From contig CAYSIX010000115.1 in the NCBI GenBank assembly GCA_964431205.1, positions 1 to 12,680 on the forward strand: a stretch of 12,680 nt of DNA, given 5' to 3'. Positions within the stretch are counted from its first letter, which is position 1. The number at the start of each line of letters is the position of its first letter. The notes under the pieces were generated by a model. The model searched no databases, was not told the DNA's origin, and saw only the letters and a program-made list of their open reading frames with translations. The position numbers and the translations under genes are program-made. The stretch is from CAYSIX01 sp964431205 (GTDB taxonomy: Bacteria; Planctomycetota; Phycisphaerae; Phycisphaerales; Phycisphaeraceae). Shown one piece after another: positions 1 to 7,061 of this stretch.

Positions 1-621
1 GGGTGCGTGGCCGAGAACAAGCTGCCGCCGGGCGTGGTGTATCGGCCGGTCGTGAAGGAAGAGTTCGGCGAGTTTCCGAACGTGCAGATCCGCTTCACGC
101 CGCGGCCGTGCATGCAGTGCGAGAATCCGCCCTGCGTGCCGGTCTGCCCCGTGAAGGCGACGTGGCGGCGGCCGGACGGGATCACGACGATCGACTACGA
201 CAAGTGCATCGGCTGCCGGTACTGCATCACGGCGTGCCCGTACCAGGCACGGACAAGCGACTTCGGCGACTACTACAGCGACGATGCGGCTGAGGGTGCG
301 CCGACAGACGGTGAGCGGCCGCTCGAGGCCGGGCGTCAGCCCTGGGAGGACGTGCCCAACTTCGAGTACGCCAAGAACTGGCAGCGGAAGAAGGGCCTGA
401 AGCGTTCGCCCAAGGGCAACGCCCGCAAGTGCCACTTCTGTCTGCACCGGCTGGAAGTCGGCCAACTGCCGATGTGCGCGACGACCTGCATCGGTCGCGC
501 AACGTACTTCGGCGACGCCAACGACCCCGCGTCGCTGGTGACGGAACTGATCACGAAGAACCGCGTGCAGACGCTGCTGCCGCACCTGGGCACAAAGCCG
601 CGCGTGTATTACATCGTCTGA
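1..621 (+). CDS. ttrB: Fe-S electron-transfer subunit of a tetrathionate/selenate reductase-type complex, 5' end cut off
   Basis: Four-cluster ferredoxin-like subunit (DmsB/PsrB/TtrB type) that carries electrons from the membrane anchor to the molybdenum subunit. The frame is open to the first base: codons 1-4 read G-C-V-A and continue into ENKLPPGVVYRP, the usual sequence after the first cysteine group of this family. The gene therefore begins left of the window, and the GTG at 7 is not its start. Visible cysteine groups are CMQCENPPC..CP (about 109-150), CIGCRYCITACP (205-240) and CHFC...PMCATTC (430-489). Together with the Cys at codon 2 these fit four [4Fe-4S] clusters. 206 residues are present. 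It sits 20 bases before the NrfD-type gene. The family is secure from the motifs. The Ttr/Srd assignment rests on the B-C-A gene order and the partner subunit. Confidence 0.93.
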   Translation, partial: GCVAENKLPPGVVYRPVVKEEFGEFPNVQIRFTPRPCMQCENPPCVPVCPVKATWRRPDGITTIDYDKCIGCRYCITACPYQARTSDFGDYYSDDAAEGAPTDGERPLEAGRQPWEDVPNFEYAKNWQRKKGLKRSPKGNARKCHFCLHRLEVGQLPMCATTCIGRATYFGDANDPASLVTELITKNRVQTLLPHLGTKPRVYYIV

Positions 622-630
622 CGCTGACAG

Positions 631-634
631 GGAG
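631..634 (+). promoter_or_regulatory. Ribosome binding site of the NrfD-type gene
   Basis: GGAG lies seven bases before the ATG at 642. It supports this start rather than the open frame that runs upstream through the preceding gene. Confidence 0.6.
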
Positions 635-641
635 CCGAGCC

Positions 642-1835
642 ATGACACAAGCCGCGATGACATATCGGTTCGACCGGACGTGGGACTTCCGCCTCTCGCT
701 GACGGTCGGGTTGATCGCCCTGGTGGTCGGGAGCGTAGGCGTGCTGCGGGTGTTGTTCACGGGGGACCACGGCGACCTGGGCAGCTACGTGCCCTGGGGG
801 CTGTGGGTGTCGGTGTACGTGTACCTGGTGTGGATGGAAGTGGGGATGATCCTCGCCTACTACGCCCTGAAGCACGTGCTGAAGGTGGAGGGGATCGAGC
901 GGCTGGGGCCGGTCATCGTGCTGGCGGCGATCTGCGCGCTGCTCTCGGCGCTGATGATCATCGGCCTGGACGTGGGTCACCCGTTCCGCGCGTGGCGGGC
1001 GCTGGTGTTTGCGGACTTCGGCTCGCCGATGACGTGGATGATCTGGCTGCACACGCTCTACCTCGTGCTGCTGATCGCGGAGTTCTGGGCGTACCGCAAC
1101 GACTGGCAGGACCTGATCAAGTGGCTGAACTGGGTGAACATCCCGGCGGGGGTGGCGTTGATCGGCGTGATCGGGGCGTTGTTCGGCGTGATCGCGGCCA
1201 GGCCGTTCTGGAACGCCTCGATGCTGCCGATGGCGTTCTTCATGTCCTCGCTGGTCGCGGGGACGGCGTTGATCCTGCTGCTGCACCTGCTGTTCTCGCC
1301 GCTCGCCGGTCGCCCGCAGTACGTGCAGACGGCCCGCGAGCTGGGGCGGTTCCTCATGTGGGTGATCCTGCTGGGGTTGCTCGCGGCGGGCGCGAACGTC
1401 GTGGTGACGCTGTATCCCGGCGTTCCGGCCAAGGCCGAGGCCCTGCGGCTACTCCTGTCGGGACCGTACTGGTGGAGCGTCTGGGTCGTTCACCTGGCCA
1501 TCGGCACGCTCGTCCCGCTGGTGCTGGTGGCGTTTTTCCGACACAGCCTGTTGGCGCTGGGCGTGGCCGCGGCGCTGCTGGTGGTCACGTTCGTGATGGT
1601 GCCGCTGAACGTCGTGATCCCGGGCCTCGCCTATCCCCCGCCGGAGCTGAAGGAGATCGCCGCGGCGTACGTGCATCCGCGTCTTTCGTACGACTACTTC
1701 CCGAACGCGACCGAGTGGCTGGTCGTCGCCTTCGGGCTGGGCGCGGCGCTGACGCTGTTCGCCTTGGGATACCGATGGTTGCTGGACCAGTACTACCGCC
1801 GGCTGGCCGTGAACGATACGGACGCCAAACGCTGA
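642..1835 (+). CDS. ttrC: NrfD/PsrC-type membrane anchor subunit, TtrC-like
   Basis: Polytopic integral membrane protein of 397 residues. By family knowledge it oxidises quinol and passes electrons to the Fe-S subunit encoded just upstream. About ten hydrophobic segments are visible (near 18-40, 50-73, 88-110, 131-150, 166-187, 193-217, 236-257, 275-298, 301-323, 356-380). Typical NrfD features are PWGLW (51-55), GLDVGHPFRAW (108-118) and ARPFWN (186-191). No haem-binding CxxCH is present. TtrC of enterobacteria is somewhat shorter (about 340 residues), so this protein has extra C-terminal length. The ATG is preceded by GGAG. The next gene starts 13 bases after its stop. Codons end in G more often than in the genes at the right of the window. 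The NrfD family is clear; specificity is inferred from neighbours. Confidence 0.93.
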   Translation: MTQAAMTYRFDRTWDFRLSLTVGLIALVVGSVGVLRVLFTGDHGDLGSYVPWGLWVSVYVYLVWMEVGMILAYYALKHVLKVEGIERLGPVIVLAAICALLSALMIIGLDVGHPFRAWRALVFADFGSPMTWMIWLHTLYLVLLIAEFWAYRNDWQDLIKWLNWVNIPAGVALIGVIGALFGVIAARPFWNASMLPMAFFMSSLVAGTALILLLHLLFSPLAGRPQYVQTARELGRFLMWVILLGLLAAGANVVVTLYPGVPAKAEALRLLLSGPYWWSVWVVHLAIGTLVPLVLVAFFRHSLLALGVAAALLVVTFVMVPLNVVIPGLAYPPPELKEIAAAYVHPRLSYDYFPNATEWLVVAFGLGAALTLFALGYRWLLDQYYRRLAVNDTDAKR

Positions 1836-1840
1836 AAGGA
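1836..1840 (+). promoter_or_regulatory. Ribosome binding site of the catalytic subunit gene
   Basis: AAGGA directly follows the anchor gene's stop codon and lies eight bases before the ATG at 1849. It fixes the start that yields an intact Tat signal. Confidence 0.6.
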
Positions 1841-1848
1841 CGTGTGCG

Positions 1849-4800
1849 ATGCCCAGGAAGTCAGACCGAATCGACGGGCTCAAGACAAGGCGGCAGTTCC
1901 TCGCCGGCGGTGCCCTGCTGGGGACGGGGCTGGTGGCAAGCCGATCATCCGCGACGGACTCGGGCGCGGGCGATGGCGACGCCGCCGTCCTGAACAGCGG
2001 GCGTCCCGACGCCGAGTACACCCTTGCCGACGCCGAGAACGTGCTCTATTCCGCGTGCCTTCAGTGCAACACGGGCTGCGGGATCAAGTGCAAGATACAG
2101 GACGGCATCGTGAGCAAGATCGACGGGAACCCTTACAACCCGTGGACCCTCCTGCCGCACCTGGACTACGCGACCCACCCGGAAGACGCGGCGCCCGTGG
2201 ACGGTTCGATCTGCCCGAAAGGACAGTCAGGGCTGCAAACCGCGTACGACCCGTATCGGCTGCGAAAGGTGCTCAAGCGCGCCGGCAAGCGCGGGGAGGG
2301 CCGCTGGATCAGCATCCCGTTTGAGCAGGCGGTCAGAGAAATCTGCGAAGGCGGCAAGCTCTTCGCCGAGGTGCCCGGTGAAGAGGACCGACAGGTCGAG
2401 GGACTGCGGGAGTTGACAACGCTCACCGACCCGACCTTGGCGGCGGAGATGGAAAAGGACGTGACCGCGATCTGGGCTGAGAAGGATGCCGCGGAAAAGG
2501 CAAGGTTGGTCGAGCAGTTCAAGCAGAAGCACGCGTCGCACCTGGACAAGCTGATCGATCCGGATCATCCGGACCTGGGGCCGAAGAACAACCAGATCGT
2601 GCTGAGCTGGGGCCGGCTGAAGTCAGGCCGGGGCGACTTCTACAAAAGGTTTGCCGCCGCGTTGGGCACCGTGAACGCGCACGGACACACCACGGTCTGT
2701 CAGGGCTCGCTTTACTTCACGTGCAAGGCGATAGCGGCGGAGTATGACATCGCGTCGGGCAAGTTTGGTGGTGGCAAGAAGTTCTACTGGCAGGCGGACC
2801 TGGAGAACAGTCGGTTTGTCCTGTTCGTCGGTGCGAACCTGTTCGAGGCGAACTACGGCCCGCCGAATCGAACCGTGCGGCTGACGGAGAACCTGGTCAC
2901 CGGACGAACGACCATGGCCGTGGCCGACCCGAGGTTCAGCAAGCTGGCGAGCAAGGCGTGGAAGTGGCTGCCCTTGAAGCCGGGCAGCGACATCCCCCTG
3001 GCCATGGCGATGATCCGCTGGCTGTTCGATCACGAGCGGTACAACGCCGCGTTCCTGGCCAACGCCAACAAGGCCGCCGCCCAGCAGCAAGGCGAGACGA
3101 GCTGGACCAACGCGCCCTTGCTGGTCGCGATCAAGAACGGCCAACCGGGCAAGTTCGTGCGGGCGAAGGACCTGGGGCTCGGCGACGGAAACGAACTGGT
3201 CGCCCTGGTCGGCGGCGTGCCCACCGCGGTCGATCCCAACAACAGCGATACGCCGGTGGTCGGTGATCTGCTGGTCGACACGGTGCTGAGCGACGGCACG
3301 CGAGTCAAGAGCGGGCTTCAGGTCCTCAAGGAGTCGGCGATGCAGCACACCATCGAGCAGTGGTGTGCGATGGCGGACTGCCCGGTTGATGACGTGATCG
3401 CCGTCGCCGGGGAACTGGCCCGCTGGGGCAACGCCGCCGCGGTGGACATCCACCGTGGGCCGGCGCAGCACACCAACGGTTTTTACGGCGTGCTCGCGTG
3501 GATGAGCCTCAACATGCTGCTGGGCAACTTCGATCACAAGGGCGGCATGATCAAGGCCAGCACCTATGACACCATGGGCAAGGGCGGCCTGTTTGACCTC
3601 AAGGCCCATCCCGGCGCGATCAAGCGGTTCGGCATCAGCTCGATCCGCCATGGGATCGACTACGAGAAGACGACCCTCTTTGAGGGCTACCCCGCCAAAC
3701 GCAACTGGTATCCGCTGGCCAGCGACCTCTATCAGGAGATCATCCCCTCGATCGGTGACGCCTATCCCTACCCGGTCAAGGTGCTGTTCATGTACATGGG
3801 CGCGCCGACCTATGCTCTGCCGGCCGGGCACACCAACATCGAGGTGCTCCGTGATGTGCAGAAGCTGCCCCTGTTCATCGCCAACGACATCCTCGTCGGC
3901 ACGACCTCGATGTACGCCGACTATATCTTCCCCGATCTGTCCTTCCTCGAGCGGTGGGAGTTCCAGGGCAGTCACCCGAACATCCCCAACAAGGTGCAGC
4001 CGGTGCGCCAGCCCGTGATGCCGCCGATCCCCACCGATTGTGAGGTGTACGGCCAACGGATGCCGATGTCGTTCGAATCGATGATGCTGGGGATCGCGGA
4101 ACACCTGAACCTTCCCGGCTTCGGAGAGGATGCGTTCGGGTCCGGGCTGCACCTTCGCCATCCCGATGATCTGTACCTGCGCTGTGTGGCCAACCTGGCG
4201 TTCGGCGAAAAGGCCGACGGCTCGCAGAGCGTGGCCGACGCGGACGAGCGTGAGATGCGTCTGTTCGCCGCCGCCCGACGGCACCTGCCTCCGACCGTCT
4301 TCGATGAACAGCGCTGGCGCACGATCGTGGGTGAGCGGATGTGGCCGAAGATCGCCGCGGTGCTGAACCGTGGCGGGCGATTCGAAGACCACTTGGACGG
4401 ATACCGTGAGCAGATGGTCACGCACGCCTACGGCGCGCTGCTGAACCTGTATCAGGAAAAGACGGCCACGACGATCCACGCCGGGACGGGGCAGGCGCAC
4501 CCCGGGTACGCGACCCACGTGCCGATCCGCGACTTTCTTGGCAACGAGCCGGACAAGTTGCGCGAGGGCCACGACCTGGCCCTGATCACGCACCGCACGA
4601 TCAGCCAGTGCAAATCGCGCACCATCACCAACCCGTGGTTGACCCCGCTGATGCCCGACAACGGCATCCTGATCAATCCGCGCGACGCACAGCGGCTCGG
4701 GCTGCGGGCGGGCCAACGCGTCAAGGTGGTCAGCGCCACCAACACGAGCGGGGAATGGCCCTTGACGGCAACCAATCGAAAGCCGATGGTCGGCAAGGTC

Positions 4801-5049
4801 GTCTTCACCCAGACGATGCGACCCGGCGTGGTCAGCTTCATGCTCGGATACGGCCACTGGGCAACGGGTGCCGCCGACGTGACGATCGATGGGGTCACCA
4901 TCAAGGGCGAGCCGCGCCGGCAGGCCGGCGTCCACGCCAACGCCGCCATGTGGGTCGATCCCGCACTCAAGAACACTTGCATGGTCGACCCGGTCGGCGG
5001 TAGTGTCAGCTTCTACGATACGCACGTTCGCCTGGAGCCGGTTGGGTAA
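1849..5049 (+). CDS. ttrA: Tat-exported molybdopterin oxidoreductase catalytic subunit, TtrA/SrdA-like
   Basis: Catalytic subunit (1066 residues) of a DMSO-reductase-superfamily respiratory reductase that needs bis-MGD. The N-terminus has a twin-arginine signal, T13-R-R-Q-F-L18, then a hydrophobic stretch to about residue 31, so it should be exported folded to the periplasmic side. Cys70, Cys73, Cys77 and Cys122 (CLQCNTGC ... ICPKGQ) form the [4Fe-4S] site. Cys284 in HTTVCQGS is the likely molybdenum ligand. LKRAGKRGEGRW (142-153), LGPKNNQ (243-249) and PGSDIPLAMAMIRW (378-391) resemble tetrathionate reductase TtrA as I recall it. Residues 909-1060 form the dinucleotide-binding C-terminal domain. 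A charged helical stretch at about 190-240 is longer than in enterobacterial TtrA. B-C-A order matches ttrBCA and also srdBCA (selenate). Substrate could be tetrathionate, selenate or another sulfur or metalloid oxyanion; family certain, substrate open. Confidence 0.9.
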   Translation: MPRKSDRIDGLKTRRQFLAGGALLGTGLVASRSSATDSGAGDGDAAVLNSGRPDAEYTLADAENVLYSACLQCNTGCGIKCKIQDGIVSKIDGNPYNPWTLLPHLDYATHPEDAAPVDGSICPKGQSGLQTAYDPYRLRKVLKRAGKRGEGRWISIPFEQAVREICEGGKLFAEVPGEEDRQVEGLRELTTLTDPTLAAEMEKDVTAIWAEKDAAEKARLVEQFKQKHASHLDKLIDPDHPDLGPKNNQIVLSWGRLKSGRGDFYKRFAAALGTVNAHGHTTVCQGSLYFTCKAIAAEYDIASGKFGGGKKFYWQADLENSRFVLFVGANLFEANYGPPNRTVRLTENLVTGRTTMAVADPRFSKLASKAWKWLPLKPGSDIPLAMAMIRWLFDHERYNAAFLANANKAAAQQQGETSWTNAPLLVAIKNGQPGKFVRAKDLGLGDGNELVALVGGVPTAVDPNNSDTPVVGDLLVDTVLSDGTRVKSGLQVLKESAMQHTIEQWCAMADCPVDDVIAVAGELARWGNAAAVDIHRGPAQHTNGFYGVLAWMSLNMLLGNFDHKGGMIKASTYDTMGKGGLFDLKAHPGAIKRFGISSIRHGIDYEKTTLFEGYPAKRNWYPLASDLYQEIIPSIGDAYPYPVKVLFMYMGAPTYALPAGHTNIEVLRDVQKLPLFIANDILVGTTSMYADYIFPDLSFLERWEFQGSHPNIPNKVQPVRQPVMPPIPTDCEVYGQRMPMSFESMMLGIAEHLNLPGFGEDAFGSGLHLRHPDDLYLRCVANLAFGEKADGSQSVADADEREMRLFAAARRHLPPTVFDEQRWRTIVGERMWPKIAAVLNRGGRFEDHLDGYREQMVTHAYGALLNLYQEKTATTIHAGTGQAHPGYATHVPIRDFLGNEPDKLREGHDLALITHRTISQCKSRTITNPWLTPLMPDNGILINPRDAQRLGLRAGQRVKVVSATNTSGEWPLTATNRKPMVGKVVFTQTMRPGVVSFMLGYGHWATGAADVTIDGVTIKGEPRRQAGVHANAAMWVDPALKNTCMVDPVGGSVSFYDTHVRLEPVG

Positions 5050-5078
5050 TACGACACCGCGGGGATCGCGTCGCCTCC

Positions 5079-6047
5079 ATGGATGACTCCGACGGACGAC
5101 AGATCGGCTACCTGCGTCTCTCGCTGACCGCCGCGTGTCAGATGCGGTGCACCTACTGCCGTCCGGACTGGCTGCGCCACGGCGGCCGTTCGGGCCAGTT
5201 GACGCCGGCGGAGATCGAGGCGGTGGTGCGCCACCTGGTCAGACGACACGGGCTGACCAAGGTGCGGTTGACCGGCGGGGATCCCACGGCCAGGCCCGAC
5301 CTGATCGAGATCATCGAGCGCGTCGCCGGCGTGGACGGCCTGCGTGACCTGGCGATGACGACCAACGGCCTGAGCCTCGCCCGCCACGCCGAGAGCTACC
5401 GCCGCGCGGGGCTGCAACGCGTCAACGTCTCGCTGGACTCGCTCAACCCGTCCACGTTTGCGCGCATGACGGGTGTCGATGCGCTGCCACGGGTTCTGGC
5501 GGGGATCGATGCGGCGCTCGACGCCGGGTTGCGGCCGGTGCGGCTGAACACCGTCGTGCTCGCGGGCGAGAACGATCACGAGCTGCCGGAGCTGGTCCGT
5601 TTCGCGGCGGCGCGCGACCTGGAGATCCGCTTCATCGAGCTGATGCCGATGGGCCCGCTGGCCGATCGCTGGGCTGAGCGATACGTGCCCGAGTCGGCCA
5701 TGCGCCGGCGGATCGACCCGATCGCCGAGGCGTGGTCGTCCATCGATCAGGGCCACGACTCGGCACGTCGCTACCGGATTCGGCTGACCGACGGCCGGCG
5801 GGTGACCGTCGGCTTCATCACGCCGATGAGCTGCAACTTCTGTGCCGCGTGCAATCGGTTACGCCTGACCAGCGATGGAAAGATCTACCCCTGCCTGATG
5901 GACGAGCCACGCGGTTCGTTCCTCCCGGCGGTACGCCCGACGTTCGACGGCGACTTTCTCGATCGGCTGCTCGCGGCGGCGCTGTCCGCCAAGGCGGCCG
6001 AGCACCCCGCGCAAGGTGTCGCGGTGATGACCACCATCGGAGGCTGA
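5079..6047 (+). CDS. moaA: GTP 3',8-cyclase MoaA, radical-SAM enzyme of molybdopterin synthesis
   Basis: First step of cofactor synthesis: converts GTP to 3',8-cyclo-7,8-dihydro-GTP. 322 residues, normal length. The N-terminal radical-SAM cluster motif is C20-QMR-C24-TY-C27. The C-terminal substrate-side cluster is C255-AA-C258 with C272 thirteen residues later, and the GTP-contacting Arg pair lies in CNRLRLT. The protein ends in Gly-Gly (VMTTIGG), the functionally required MoaA tail. Two deviations are visible: the SAM-binding GGEP motif reads GGDP (66-69), and the usual T-D-R-C before the first cluster reads T-A-A-C. The start is 29 bases after the reductase gene. The ribosome site is weak (GGGG near 5061), which may lower its yield relative to the reductase or reflect read-through coupling. 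Confidence 0.96.
   Translation: MDDSDGRQIGYLRLSLTAACQMRCTYCRPDWLRHGGRSGQLTPAEIEAVVRHLVRRHGLTKVRLTGGDPTARPDLIEIIERVAGVDGLRDLAMTTNGLSLARHAESYRRAGLQRVNVSLDSLNPSTFARMTGVDALPRVLAGIDAALDAGLRPVRLNTVVLAGENDHELPELVRFAAARDLEIRFIELMPMGPLADRWAERYVPESAMRRRIDPIAEAWSSIDQGHDSARRYRIRLTDGRRVTVGFITPMSCNFCAACNRLRLTSDGKIYPCLMDEPRGSFLPAVRPTFDGDFLDRLLAAALSAKAAEHPAQGVAVMTTIGG
6039..6043 (+). promoter_or_regulatory. Ribosome binding site supporting the GTG start at 6050
   Basis: GGAGG lies inside the last codons of moaA, six bases before GTG 6050. It makes GTG the best start for the next gene, which otherwise has an open frame extending far upstream. Confidence 0.65.
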
Positions 6048-6049
6048 CC

Positions 6050-6412
6050 GTGAGCAACGAACCCACCGCACCGACGCAGAAGGTGCCGCAGACGTTCAAG
6101 GACTTTGTCACCAAGTTTCCCGAGCTGGGCGCGGCCCACGAGAACGTGGCCAAGGCGGTGGACCACGCCGGCCCGCTCGACGCCAAGACCTGTTTCCTGA
6201 TCAAGATGGGCATCAGCATCGGGGCGGGGCTGGAGTCGGCGTTCCGCAGTCACGTGCGGCGGGCGCTGCAGGCCGGCGCCACACCCGACGAGATCGAGCA
6301 GGCGCTGCTGCTGGCGATGAACACGGTCGGGTTCCCTCGCACCGTGATGGCCTGGCAGTGGGCGTGGCAGCAGATCGAACGCGACCGGAGCGAGAAGGAG
6401 GGTGCCACGTGA
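6050..6412 (+). CDS. Small carboxymuconolactone-decarboxylase (AhpD-like) family protein lacking the CxxC pair
   Basis: 120 residues, all-helical CMD/AhpD fold suggested by GPLDAKTCFLIKMGISIGAG (41-60), then SHVRRALQAGATPDEIEQAL (67-86) and a conserved GF segment near 94-95. In thiol-active AhpD proteins a CxxC precedes the conserved His by four residues. Here His68 is kept, but the equivalent positions are Leu61 and Ala64, so AhpD-like disulfide chemistry is not expected. The only Cys is Cys48. The start is GTG, chosen for the GGAGG before it and the 2-base gap after moaA. It overlaps moaD by four bases, so it is built into the cofactor operon. I recall similar CysXXCys-less relatives near tungsten or molybdenum pterin enzyme genes, but the function is unknown to me. 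A role in cofactor assembly, sulfur delivery or pterin binding is only inference from position. Confidence 0.85.
   Translation: MSNEPTAPTQKVPQTFKDFVTKFPELGAAHENVAKAVDHAGPLDAKTCFLIKMGISIGAGLESAFRSHVRRALQAGATPDEIEQALLLAMNTVGFPRTVMAWQWAWQQIERDRSEKEGAT
6395..6402 (+). promoter_or_regulatory. Strong ribosome binding site of moaD
   Basis: AAGGAGGG is a near-perfect Shine-Dalgarno six bases before GTG 6409. It decides for this start over the in-frame ATG at 6358, which would add 17 atypical residues to MoaD. Confidence 0.75.
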
Positions 6413-6660
6413 ACGTGACCATCCGCCTGTTCGGGCCCTACGCCGAGGCGGTCAAGGATTCATCGGTGACGCTGGAGATGCCGGAGCACCGCGGGTGCAC
6501 CGCCGCGCAGGTCATGGCTCAGCTCGCCCGGACGCACCCGAGCCTCAGCGGCATGCTGGAGGCGGCGCACCTGGCCGTGAACCATCAGGTGGCGGAACCG
6601 GAACATCCGATCCGCGAGAACGACGAGCTGGCGGTCATCGGGCTGGTGAGCGGCGGATGA
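6409..6660 (+). CDS. moaD: Molybdopterin synthase small subunit MoaD (sulfur carrier)
   Basis: 83-residue ubiquitin-fold sulfur carrier. Its C-terminal Gly82-Gly83 (GLVSGG) becomes a thiocarboxylate that donates sulfur to cyclic pyranopterin monophosphate in complex with MoaE. Family signs are the opening VTIRLFGPYAE, the mid-protein LAVNHQ, NDELAVIG and the double-glycine end. Length is normal. The GTG start overlaps the preceding stop codon (GTGA) and has the strongest ribosome site seen in the operon, which may help make this carrier in excess. It overlaps moaE by four bases, in keeping with 1:1 complex formation. The enzyme that adenylates MoaD (MoeB) is not encoded in the window. Confidence 0.94.
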   Translation: MNVTIRLFGPYAEAVKDSSVTLEMPEHRGCTAAQVMAQLARTHPSLSGMLEAAHLAVNHQVAEPEHPIRENDELAVIGLVSGG

Positions 6661-7061
6661 GCGTGGACGTTTCGATTAACGACGGCCCGTTGAGCCCCGC
6701 GAGCCCCTGGCGTGTGGACGGTGCCGGCGCGGTGCTTTGTTTCGAAGGCGTGGTGCGGCCCATGGAAGCGGATCAGCCCATCGCCGGGTTGACCTACGAA
6801 ACCTACGACCCGATGGCCCGACAGGAACTGCAACGCCTCGCTCGTGAGGCCCGCGACCGATTCGGGCTGCTCGCGGTGCGGGTCGAACACAGCCGCGGGT
6901 TCGTGCCCAATCACGCGTGCTCGTTCCGCCTGCGGATCGCCTCGGTTCACCGCCAGGAGGGCCTGGCGGCGATGGACTGGTTCATCGAACGCATGAAAAC
7001 GACGGTGCCGATCTGGAAACGTCCGGTGCCGGTCGAGCACGCGACGGGGGCGGCGCAATGA
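6657..7061 (+). CDS. moaE: Molybdopterin synthase catalytic subunit MoaE
   Basis: 134 residues. Forms the MoaD2-MoaE2 synthase that adds two sulfurs to cyclic pyranopterin monophosphate. The catalytic lysines match the E. coli pair: Lys114 and Lys121 in MKTTVPIWKRP. His98-Arg99 (SVHRQE) and Arg34 (EGVVRP) correspond to conserved active-site residues. The C-terminus after the second lysine is short compared with E. coli MoaE, stopping at GAAQ. The ATG overlaps the moaD stop (ATGA), and the gene's own stop overlaps the moeA start in the same way. No strong separate ribosome site is visible, so translation is probably coupled. Confidence 0.95.
   Translation: MSVDVSINDGPLSPASPWRVDGAGAVLCFEGVVRPMEADQPIAGLTYETYDPMARQELQRLAREARDRFGLLAVRVEHSRGFVPNHACSFRLRIASVHRQEGLAAMDWFIERMKTTVPIWKRPVPVEHATGAAQ

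Noticed and set aside
7..621. GTG at 7 as the start of the Fe-S subunit
   Set aside because: The frame is open upstream of it, and the two preceding codons include a Cys that fits the first cluster. The gene is cut by the window edge.
2623..5025. 800-codon open frame on the minus strand across the catalytic subunit gene
   Set aside because: Its sequence is low-complexity, rich in Arg, Gly, Val and His, and resembles no family. It mirrors the codon pattern of the real gene on the other strand in GC-rich DNA.
6050..6412. Calling the small CMD-family gene an AhpD peroxidase reductase
   Set aside because: Both cysteines of the CxxC motif are absent, so that activity is not supported.
6358..6660. 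Longer MoaD starting at ATG 6358
   Set aside because: It adds 17 residues unlike MoaD and lacks a comparable ribosome site; GTG 6409 has AAGGAGGG and the canonical opening.
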